A DNA stretch of 64,000 bases, from the NCBI RefSeq assembly GCF_011386835.1, contig NW_027052988.1:1-64000 (forward strand), read 5' to 3'. Of the stretch, positions 54,720 to 64,000 are shown piece by piece. The translations under genes and the position numbers were made by a program. The notes under the pieces are model-generated. The model was not told where the DNA came from, searched no databases, and saw only the letters and a program-made list of their open reading frames with translations. The stretch is from Chrysemys picta bellii (lineage: Eukaryota; Chordata; Testudines; Emydidae). The number at the start of each line of letters is the position of its first letter. The first letter of the stretch is position 1.

Positions 54720-55119
54720 ACTCCTGGTGGTGGCAGGTGAACAGGAGAAAGGACAAAAGAAGTAAGAGATGAAGAGAAAGGAAGGAGGGATGGAGGAAAA
54801 GGTAAAACGAAAATGACAAACACTAATGTCCCCTGTGATTCTACGGGACAAAATCCCACAGAGGGAATAAAATTCTGCCACCTTAACCTAGTGTTTTCCA
54901 TGCCTAGAATTCAGCTGGCACCAGATGGATCAGACTGAGCAGGTTCCAAAACCTCTTGGAGGCTCTTACCTTCTAAATAGGGACGTCTGTTTTCTAGTAA
55001 AATCCGTCAAAGGAAAGGAGAAAACTCCAAAGAGGCTCCTGCTCGCACTCACACATGTGAACACTAATACTCTCTCAGTCCTCAAAGAGAGACCTCGAGA
55101 AGGAGACTTGCTGAAGCAA
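53593..55119. repeat. Satellite monomer tract 9
   Basis: One nearly complete monomer continuing after the GC-rich element, then the start of the next (purine-rich box near 54780). It carries the longest (CA)n tract of the window. It ends at CTTGCTGAAGCAA, where CR1 copy E starts. No gene is seen. Confidence 0.85.
54665..54718. repeat. (CA)n microsatellite, longest in window
   Basis: A pure AC run of 54 bases at the fixed monomer position. On the minus strand it gives alternating Val-Cys frames that are not genes. Confidence 0.97.
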
Positions 55120-58100
55120 TAACAGACACTTGGTGGGATAACTCACATGACTGGAGTACTGTCATGGATGGATATAAACTGTTCAGGAAGGACAGGCAGG
55201 GCAGAAAAGGTGGGGGAGTTGCATTGTATGTAAGAGAGGAGTATGAGTGCTCAGAGGTCCGGTATGAAACTGTAGAAAAACCTGAGAGTCTCTGGATAAA
55301 GTTGAGAAGTGTGAGCAACAAGGGGGATGTCACGGTTGGAGTCTGCTATAGACCACCAGACCAGGGGGATGAGGTGGACGAGGCTTTCTTCTGGCAACTA
55401 GCAGAAGTTGCTAGATAGCAGGCCCTGGTTCTCATGGGAGACTTTAATCACCCTGATATCTGCTAGGAGAGCAATACAGCGGTGCACAGACAATCCAAGA
55501 AGTTTTTGGAAAGTCTAGGGCACAATTTCCTGGTGCAAGTGCTGGAGGAACCAACTAGGGGCAGAGCTTTTCTCGACCTGCTGCTCACAAACAGGGAAGA
55601 ATTAGTAGGGGAAGCAAAAGTGGATGGGAACCTGGGAGGCAGTGACCATGAGATGGTCGAGTTCAGGATCCTGACACAAGGAAGAAAGGAGAGCAGCAGA
55701 ATACGGACCCTGGACTTCAGAAAAGCAGACTTTGACTCCCTCAGGGAACAGATGGGCAGGATCCCCTGGGAGAATAACATGAAGGGCAAAGGGGTCCAGG
55801 AGAGCTGGCTGTATTTTAAAGAATCCTTATTGAGGTTGCAGGAACAAACCATCCCGATGTGTAGAAAGAATAGTAAATATGGCAGGCGACCAGCTTGGCT
55901 AAACAGTGAAATCCTTGCTGATCTTAAACGCAAAAAAGAAGCTTACAAGAAGTGGAAGATTGGACAAATGACCAGGGAGGAGTATAAAAATATTGCTCAG
56001 GCATGCAGGAGTGAAATCAGGAAGGCCAAATCACACTTGGAGTTGCAGCTAGCAAGAGATGTTAAGAGTAACAAGAAGGGTTTCTTCAGGTATGTTAGCA
56101 ACAAGAAGAAAGTCAAGGAAAGTGTGGGCCCCTTACTGAATGAGGGAGGCAACCTAGTGACCGAGGATGTGGAAAAAGCTAATGTACTCAATGCTTTTTT
56201 TGCCTCTGTCTTCACGAACAAGGTCAGCTCCCAGACTGCTGCACTGGGCAGCACAATATGGGGAGAAGGTGACCAGCCCTCTGTGGAGAAAGAAGTGGTT
56301 CGGGACTATTTAGAAAAACTGGACGTGCACAACTCCATGGGGCTGGATGCGCTGCATCCGAAGGTGCTAAAGGACTTGGCGGATGAGATTGCACAGCCAT
56401 TAGCCATTATTTTTGAAAACTCATGGCGATCGAGGGAGGTCCCGGATGACTGGAAAAAGGCTAATGTCGTGCCCATCTTTAAAAAAGGGAAGGAGGAGGA
56501 TCCGGGGAACTACAGGCCAGTCAGCCTCACCTCAGTCCCTGGAAAAATCATGGAGCAGGTCCTCAAGGAATCAATTATGAAACACTTAGAGGAGAGGAAA
56601 GTGATCAGGAACAGTCAGCATGGATTCACCAAGGGGAAGTCGTGCCTGACTAACCTAATTGCCTTCTATGATGAGATAACTGGCTCTGTGGATGAGGGGA
56701 AAGCAGTGGATGTGTTATTCCTTGACTTAGCAAAGCTTTTGATACGCTCTCCCACAGTATTCTTGCCACCAAGTTAAAGAAGTATGGGATGGATGAATGG
56801 ACTGTAAGGTGGATAGAAAGCTGGCTGGATCGTCGGGCTCAACGGGTAGTGATCAATGGCTCCATGTCTAGTTGGCAGCCGGTTTCAAGCGGAGTAGTGC
56901 CCCAAGGGTCGGTCCTGGGGCCGGTTTTGTTTAATATCTTTATTAATGATCTGGAGGATGGTGTGGACTGCACTCTCAGCAAGTTTGCAGATGACACTAA
57001 ACGAGGAGGCGTGATAGATACGCTAGAGGGTAGGGATCGGATACAGAGGGACCTAGACAAATTAGAGGATTGGGCCAAAAAAAACCTGATGAAGTTCAAC
57101 AAGGACAAGTGCAGAGTCCTGCACTTAGGACGGAAGAATCCCATGCACTGCTACAGACTAGGGACCGAATGGCTAGGTAGCAGTTCTGCAGAAAAGGACC
57201 TAGGGGTCACAGTGGACGAGAAGCTGGATATGAGTCAACAGTGTGCTCTTGTTCCCAAGAAGGCTAACGGCATTTTGGGCTGTATAAGTAGGGGCATTGC
57301 CAGCAGATCGAGGAACGTGATCGTTCCCCTTTATTCGACATTGGTGAGGCCTCATCTGGAATACTGTGTCCAGTTTTGGGCCTGTGGAAGCAGAGAAAGA
57401 GCTCACAGGAAGGGGATGCAATGCATGACAGTTCGTTAGCAAGAGTTAGGCTAACTGTAACCCTAATAACGCGAGATTTGTAGAAGCGAGGAATGTGTGA
57501 GGCGGGTGAGAAAGAACTGTGTAAGAAGTCATTATGACCTGGTATAGATAAGGTGTAGAAGACCTTGTGTAGATAAGGTATAGAAAATATTGTATGTTGG
57601 CAAGAGTCAAAACAAGTGAAGAAATGAGATATCAAGATGGCCTATGTATAAACAAAACGCAGCTGTCCCTCGTTATTTCTGTAATGAAAGGTATAAATGC
57701 TTGCTGTAATTAGTTACCTGGGAGAGACCTGCTTAGCTCTCTCCCTCTGGGCAATTGTGAGAGTTAATAAAGCATCTGACTTGCTGTACCTAAACAAATA
57801 GTGAGAACTCTGTTTTTCTCCGACAGGCCCCACACTATAAGAAGGATGTGGAAAAATTGGAAAGAGTCCAGTGGAGAGCAACAAAAATGATTAGGGGTCT
57901 GGAGCACATGACTTATGAGGAGAGGCTGAGGGAACTGGGATTGTTTAGTCTCCAGAAGAGAAGAATGAGGGGGGATTTGATAGCAGCCTTCAACTACGTG
58001 AAGGGGGGTTCCAAAGAGGATGGAGCTCGGTTGTTCTCAGTGGTGGCAGATGACAGAACAAGGAGCAATGGTCTCAAGTTGCAGTGGGGGAGGTCCAGGT

Positions 58101-58234
58101 TGGATATTAGGAAACACTATTTCACTAGGAGGGTGGTGAAGAACTGGAATGCGTTAACTAGGGAGGTGGTGGAGTCTCCTCCCTTGGAGGTTTTTAAGGC
58201 CCGGCTTGACAAAGCCCTGGCTGGGATGATTTAG
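55120..58234 (+). pseudogene. CR1 ORF2, copy E, truncated and interrupted
   Basis: The endonuclease lacks its N-terminal part. Stops follow at 55416 (after EVAR) and 55463 (after HPDIC), but the frame continues, and 55482-56777 is open with SDHEMVEF intact. A 1-base loss near 56728 breaks RT motif A (LDLAKLL where copy D reads LDFCKAF). The RT continues at 56789 with [11 protein letters not shown] and FADDTK; three extra bases before motif B add one residue (SGVVPQG). The nested LTR then splits the frame after CVQFWA, and the C-terminal part resumes at 57848-58234, ending LDKALAGMI. Confidence 0.91.
57383..57825 (+). mobile_element. Solo LTR nested in CR1 copy E (443 bp)
   Basis: It begins TGTGGAAG and ends CCGACA, flanked by a perfect 4-bp duplication GGCC (57379-57382 and 57826-57829). 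Removing the LTR and one GGCC restores the CR1 text seen in copy D, so boundaries are exact. A TATA box (TATAAAT) lies at 57692 and a poly(A) signal AATAAA at 57766, 75 bp apart as expected for U3-R. A 4-bp duplication suggests an endogenous retrovirus of class I type. No internal region is present; homologous recombination between two LTRs would explain this. Confidence 0.93.
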
Positions 58235-58320
58235 TTGGGAATTGGTCCTGCTTTGAGGACGGGGTTGGAGTAGATGACCTCTTGAGGTCCCTTCCAACCC
58301 TGATATTCTATGATTCTATG

Positions 58321-59268
58321 AAAGTCACAGGGGTCTCTGAGGTTTCCCTGGCCCTAAGCCCCTGTCCTGCCTGGCTGATGTCAGCATCTCTCTCTGAGGT
58401 TACCACCTCCCTAACACCTTTGACCAATAGGCTGAGGTCCTGAAAAGGCCTTTGTGATGTCACTGCCACACCCACCCATCCCCGGAAGTGCTAATGTCCT
58501 GCTGCTGGCCTGACACTTTGAAGGTTTGAGCTACTCTGTGTGGATCACCCCACTCAATGCGTCTTCATTCTAGGAAGCAAGCCGGCTAGACAGTAAAACA
58601 TCAGAGGCTGCTCCCAATACTACACTCAGTGTTTCCAAAATTTGTAGACTTTATGGCCACAAGAGACCTTTAGAGCATCTCATCTAAGCCCCTGCATATC
58701 ATAGGCCTCCTGTATAGTACAATAGTTACTTTTTGGGCACACACATTCCAGAAAGGCATCTAGTCTTCATTCAATGACATCAAGAGATGGAGAATCCACC
58801 ACTTTCCCTTTTAGTGAGTGCCAGGGGGCTCCATTTCCCCTTCCACTATTTCCCCATTTACAGTGAGACAGAGCAGTACCTGCAGCAGGGAGCGGGAGTT
58901 GCTGATGGCCTCAGAGGCACAGCCCCTGCAGTGTCTCAGGAATCTGGCGCAAGTGCCGGATGATGCGGAGCTGGTGCATCACTTTTGGCCGTGACGTCCT
59001 CCTGCTGCAAGGGAACGAGAACCTGTCAGAGACTCAAACGCCCCGAGGAATCTGGAGGAATTAAGGGCACCTGGAACCAGCAGTATTTCCACCCAGCACC
59101 TGCCGACCACTGAGGGATAAATTCACCTCCTGAACCCCAGAATGGAGTCTTCTTGTCCTTTCTAGTAACCTCCAGTGACAACCCCCCTCCTTGAAGGATG
59201 AGCTCCTGCTATCTCCCCCTCAGTGCCCTTGACAGCTGTTCCACCTCCAAACCACAGCTCAAGTTATT
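58321..59268. repeat. Satellite monomer tract 10
   Basis: The remainder of the monomer split by CR1 copy E, up to the insertion point of CR1 copy C. A CATCACTTTTGG variant with one extra T near 58978 is shared with 990 in tract 1, consistent with the block duplication. No gene is seen. Confidence 0.85.
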
Positions 59269-62200
59269 AGTACCTTTGGACACAGACTGGCTAACCTAGT
59301 GAGGAGGGCTTTAAACTAGGTTCGACGGGGACAGGTGAGCAAAGCCCACAGGTAAGTGGGGAACATGGAGACCGGGGAGATGGGTCAAAAACGAGAGGGA
59401 GTGTGGGCTATATTGTCAGAGAGAAAGGAGGGTCAGGACAAAACTGGGAGGAAAGATCAAACCAGTATCTTAGATGCCTATATACAAATGCGAGAAGTAT
59501 GGGGAATAAGCAGGAAGAACTGGAAGTGCTAATAAATAAATACAACTATGACATTGTTGGCATCACTGAAACTTGGTGGGATAATACACATGATTGGAAT
59601 GTTGGTGTGGATGGGTACAGCTTGCTCAGGAAGGATAGACAGGGGAAAAAGGGAGGAGGTGTTGCCTTGTATATTAAAAATGTACACACTTGGACTGAGG
59701 TAGAGATGGACATAGGAGACGGAAGTGTTGAGAGTCTCTGGGTTAGGCTAAAAGGGGTAAAAAAACAAGGGAGATGTCATGCTAGGAGTCTACTACAGGC
59801 CACCTAACCAGGTGGAAGAGGTGGATGAGGCTTTTTTTAAGCAACTAACAAAATCATCCAAAGCCCAAGATTTGGTGGTGATGGGGGACTTCAACTATCC
59901 GGATATATGTTGGGAAAATAACACAGCGGGGCACAGACTATCCAACAAATTCCTGGACTGCATTGGAGACAACTTTTTATTTCAGAAGGTTGAAAAAGCT
60001 ACTGGGGGGAAGCTGTTCTAGACTTGATTTTAACAAATAGGGAGGAACTCGTTGAGAATTTGAAAGTAGAAGGCAGCCTGGGTGAAAGTGATCATGAAAT
60101 CATAGAGTTTGCAATTCTAAGGAAGGGTAGAAGGGAGAACAGCAAAATAGAGACAATGGATTTCAGGAAGGCAGATTTTGGTAAGCTCAGAGAGCTGATA
60201 GGTAAGGTCCCATGGAAATCAAGACTGAGGGGAAAAACAACTGAGGAGAGTTGGCAGTTTTTCAAAGGGACACTATTAAGGGCCCAAAAGCAAGCTATTC
60301 CGCTGGTTAGGAAAGATAGAAAATGTGGCAAAAGACCACCTTGGCTTAACCATGAGATCTTGCATGATCTAAAAAATAAAAAGGAGTCATATAAAAAATG
60401 GAAACTGGGACAGATTACAAAGGATGAATATAGGCAAACAACACAGGAATGCAGGGGCAAGATTAGAAAGGCAAAGGGACAAAATGAGCTCAAACTAGCT
60501 ACGGGAATAAAGGGAAACAAGAAGACTTTTTATCAATACATTAGAAGCAAGAGGAAGACCAAAGACAGGGTAGGCCCACTGCTTAGTGAAGAGGGAGAAA
60601 CAGTAACAGGAAACTTGGAAATGGCGGAGATGCTTAATGACTTCTTTGTTTCGGTCTTCACCGAGAAGTCTGAAGGAATGCCTAACATAGTGAATGCTAA
60701 TGGGAAGGGGGTAGGGTTTAGCAGATAAAATAAAAAAAGAACAAGTTAAAAATCACTTAGAAAAGTTAGATGCCTGCAAGTCACCCGGGCCTGATGAAAT
60801 GCATCCTAGAATACTCAAGGAGCTAATAGAGGAGGTATCTGAGCCTCTAGCTATTATCTTTGGAAAATCATGGGAGACGGGAGAGATTCCAGAAGACTGG
60901 AAAAGGGCAAATATAGTGCCCATCTATAAAAAGGGAAATAAAAACAACCCAGGAAACTACAGACCCCAGTGAGTTTAACTTCTGTGCCAGGGAAGATAAT
61001 GGAGCAAGTAATTAAGGAAATCATCTGCAAACACTTGGAAGGTGGTAAGGTGATAGGGAACAGCCAGCATGGATTTGTGAAGAACAAATCATGTCAAACC
61101 AATCTGATAGCTTTCTTTGAGAGGATAACGAGCCTTGTGGATAAGGGTGAGGCTGTGGATGTGGTATACCTAGACTTTAGTAAGGCATTTGATACGGTCT
61201 CGCATGATATTCTTATTGATAAACTAGGCAAATACAATTTAGATGGGGCTACTATAAGGTGGGTGCATAACTGGCTGGATAACCGTACTCAGAGAGTTGT
61301 TATTAATAGTTCCCAATCCTGCTGGAAAGGCATAACGAGTGGGGTATCGCAGGGGTCTGTTTTGGGACCGGCGCTGTTCAATATCTTCATCAACGACTTA
61401 GATATTGGCATAGAAAGTACGCTTATTAAGTTTGCGGATGATACCAAACTGGGAGGGATTGCAACTGCTTTGGAGGACAGGGTCATAATTCAAAATGATC
61501 TGGACAAATTGGAGAAATGGTCTGAGTTAAACAGGATGAAGTTTAACAAAGACAAATGCAAAGTGCTCCACTTAGGAAGGAACAATCAGTTTCACACATA
61601 CAGAATGGGAAGAGACTGTCTAGGAAGGAGTACGGCAGAAAGGGATCTAGGGGTTATAGTGGACCACAAGCTAAATATGAGTCAACAGTGTGATGCTGTT
61701 GCAAAAAAAGCAAACCTGATTCTGGGATGTATTAACAGGTGTGTTGTGAGCAAGACACGAGAAGTCATTCTTCCGCTCTACTCTGCTCTGGTTAGGCCTC
61801 AGCTGGAGTATTGTGTCCAGTTCTGGGCACCGCATTTTAAAAAAGATGTGGAGAAATTGGAAAGGGTCCAGAGAAGAGCAACAAGAATGATTAAAGGTCT
61901 TGAGAACATGACCTATGAAGGAAGGCTGAAAGAATTGGCTTTGTTTAGTTTGGAAAAGAGAAGACTGAGAGGAGACATGATAGCAGTTTTCAGGTATTTA
62001 AAAGGGTGTCATAAGGAGGAGGGAGAAAACTTGTTCACCTTAGGCTCTAAGGATAGAACCAGAAGCAATGGGTTTAAAGTGCAGCAAGGGAGGTCTAGGT
62101 TGGACATTAGGAAAAAGTTCCTAACTGTCAGGGTGGTTAAACACTGGAATAAATTGCCGAGGGAGGTTGTGGAATCTCCATCTCTTGAGATATTTAAGAG

Positions 62201-62328
62201 TAGGTTAGATAAATGTCTATCAGGGATGGTCTAGATGGTATTTGGTCCTGCCAGGCGGGCAGGGGACTGGACTCGATGACCTCTCGAGGTCCCTTCCAGT
62301 CCGATAATCTATGAATGTATGAAAAAAA
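59269..62328 (+). mobile_element. CR1 LINE, copy C (5'-truncated)
   Basis: Collinear with copy A at an offset of 57,994-57,997 bp, with the same start, tail and satellite flanks. The 3' flank reads GGCCAGGAGGC and CAGGTGGGGC as in copy A. It is the third member of the composite block. Confidence 0.93.
59403..62234 (+). pseudogene. CR1 ORF2, copy C, four frame breaks
   Basis: The breaks at the G run near 60005 and the CCCC run near 60966 are shared with copy A. Two more are private: an extra A in an A run near 59766 and an extra G near 60713 (GGGTAGGGTTT). The endonuclease keeps [15 protein letters not shown] and SDHE. The RT part (60969-62234, 421 codons) is open and shows LDFSKAFDTV, GSVLGPALFN and FADD. 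Not functional as a whole. Confidence 0.92.
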
Positions 62329-63118
62329 CACTGTTCTCCACCCCCACCCAGGTTGGCCAGGAGGCGGCTCTAGCAGGTGGGGCAGGAGGGATTCTGGCAG
62401 CAGTGAAGTGGGTTGCGGGGAAGTTGAGATCTTGACCCAAGTCATCCCAGACACTAATGCTAAGCCACAGGATGGCAGCATCTAGTGTCAGTGGAGTCCA
62501 AACCTATTTCAACCCCACAGTTTTCGAGGAACAGGAGAAAGGACAAAAGAAGTAAGAGATGAAGAGAAAGGAAGGAGGGATGGAGGAAAAGGTAAAACAA
62601 AAAGGACAAACCCTAATGTCCCCAATGATTCTACGGCACAAAATCCAAGGGATGGAATAAAATTCTGCCATCTTAAACTACTGTTTTCCATGCCTAGAAT
62701 TCAGCTGGCACCACGTGGATCAGACTGAGCAGCTGCCAAAACCTCTGGAGGCTCTTACGTTCTAAACAGGGACGTCTGTTTTCTAGTAAAATCAGTAAAA
62801 GGAAAGGAGAAAACTCGAAAGAGGCTCCTGCACGCACTCACGTACGTGAACCCTAATACTCTCTCAGTCCTCAAAGAAAGACCCCGAGAAGGAGACTTGC
62901 TGAAGCAAAGCCACAGGGTCTCTGAGGTTTCCCTGGCCCTGTGCTCCTGTCCTGCCAGGCTGATGTCAGCATCTCTCTCTGAGGTCACCACCTCCCTAAC
63001 ACATTTGACCAATAAGCTGACATCCTGCAAAAGGCCTTTGTGATGTCACTGCCACACCCAACCAAACCCTGAAGTGCTAATGTCCTGCTGCTGGCCTGAC
63101 ACTTTGAAGGTTTGAGGT
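62329..63118. repeat. Satellite monomer tract 11
   Basis: Matches 4331-5124 and 48063-48857, with the same loss of the (CA)n region before the purine-rich box (near 62571). No gene is seen. Confidence 0.85.
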
Positions 63119-63888
63119 TGTCATAACTATAAAGGGAAGGGTAACAGCTGTCCTGTGTACAGTACTATAAAATCCTCCTGGCCAGAGACTCCAAAATCCT
63201 TTTCCCTCTAAAGGGTTAAGAAGCTCAGGTAACCTGGCTGGCATCTGACCTAAAGGACCAATAAGGGGACAAGATACTTTCAAATCTTGGGGAGGGGAAG
63301 GCTTTTGTTTGTGTTCTTTGTTTGTGTGGGTGTTCGCCCTCGGGACTGAGAGGGACCAGACATCAATCCAGGTTCTCCACATCTTTCTAAACAAGTCTCT
63401 CCTATTTCAAACAAGGCGTGTTAGTTTTCCTTTGTTTTCTCAACTTGTAAATGTACCTTTTACTAGAGTGTTTATCTTTGTTTGCTGTACTTTGAACCTA
63501 AGACTAGAGGGGAGTCCTCTGAGCTCTTTAAGTTTGATTACCCTGTAAGGTTAATTTCCATACTGATTTTACAGAGATGATTTTTACCTTTTTCTTTAAT
63601 TAAAAGCCTTATTTTTAAGAACCTGATTGATTTTTCCTTGTTTTAAGATCCAAGGAGTTTGGATCTTGATTCACCAGGAGTTGGTGGGAGGAAGGAGGGG
63701 AATGGTTAATTTCTCCTTGTTTTAGATCCAAGGGGTTTGGATCTGTATTCACCAGGGAATTGCTGAAAGGTTTCTCAAGGCTACCCAGGGGAGGAAATTA
63801 GCCTTGGGATGGTGGTTAAGCTTAGAAGTTTTCATGCAGGCCCCTACATTTGTACCCTAAACTTCAAAGTGGGGATACAGCCTTGACA
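63119..63888 (+). mobile_element. LTR-like element, copy 4 (770 bp)
   Basis: TGTCATAAC...CCTTGACA at the same satellite site as copies 1 and 3, with GAGGT and CAGGT flanks and two minisatellite units (63647, 63725). Outside the minisatellite it is almost identical to copy 1. Confidence 0.76.
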
Positions 63889-64000
63889 CAGGTACTCTCT
63901 GTGGATCACCCCACTCAATGCGTCTTCATTCTAGGAAGCAAGCCGGCTAGACAGTAAAACATCACAGGCTGCTCCCAATACTACACTCAGTGTTTCCAAA
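63889..64000. repeat. Satellite monomer, cut by window end
   Basis: CAGGTACTCTCTGTGGATC and following bases match 5975-6086, so the composite block continues beyond the window. Confidence 0.85.

Larger units (their letters stand above)
55120..58320 (+). mobile_element. CR1 LINE, copy E (5'-truncated, carries a nested LTR)
   Basis: It starts inside the ORF2 endonuclease at a sequence that reads [11 protein letters not shown] and ends in TATTCTATGATTCTATG at 58320. It is of the same subfamily as copy D. Satellite flanks are contiguous: GCTGAAGCAA on the left and AAGTCACAGGGG on the right, so this is a simple insertion with at most a few duplicated bases. A 443-bp LTR at 57383-57825 interrupts it. 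Confidence 0.93.

Overview
The window looks like repeat-dense nuclear DNA of a non-avian sauropsid, most likely a turtle. This is inferred from CR1 LINEs that carry an ORF1 esterase plus an ORF2 endonuclease/reverse transcriptase, from a vertebrate-type Penelope-like element (PLE), and from an 850-bp LTR-like repeat that I recall as common in turtles. I see no host protein gene, tRNA, rRNA or CRISPR. All real coding capacity belongs to retroelements.

The base layer is a large tandem repeat with a monomer of about 1.5-1.6 kb. It fills most of 1-15432 and 36206-64000. Each monomer has the same order of landmarks: a purine-rich box, non-coding stretches, a decayed CR1-like antisense segment, an exon-like block on the minus strand, and a (CA)n tract of variable length. 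Many monomers carry private or shared deletions, so the array has higher-order structure.

Into this array several elements have inserted. Three related CR1 copies (1274-4330, 45580-48062, 59269-62328) each lie about 0.8 kb upstream of the same LTR-like element (5125, 48858, 63119), so one composite block has been copied three times. A second CR1 subfamily is present as a nearly full-length copy (38030-42153, ORF1 plus ORF2), as a 5'-truncated copy (55120-58320) that was itself hit by a solo LTR (57383-57825), and as a short inverted fragment (11589-11958). A GC-rich 934-bp element with short terminal direct repeats and a 5-bp target duplication sits at 52659-53592.

The most striking part is 15433-36205: a head-to-tail array of seven full PLE units of 2,879-2,880 bp plus an eighth, 5'-truncated unit, all on the minus strand. 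Each unit is almost all coding: a 48-bp leader, an 893-codon ORF with a reverse transcriptase and a GIY-YIG endonuclease, and a 150-bp tail. Five of the seven ORFs are open. Units 2 and 5 share the same 1-base frameshift, and units 3 and 6 share their own set of changes, so a two-unit block has been duplicated inside the array. The truncated eighth unit begins with a 38-bp copied-back segment that supplies an ATG in frame with an intact GIY-YIG domain.

Limits: boundaries of decayed repeats are good to a few bases at best, family names for LTR elements are not assigned, and the organism call is inference.
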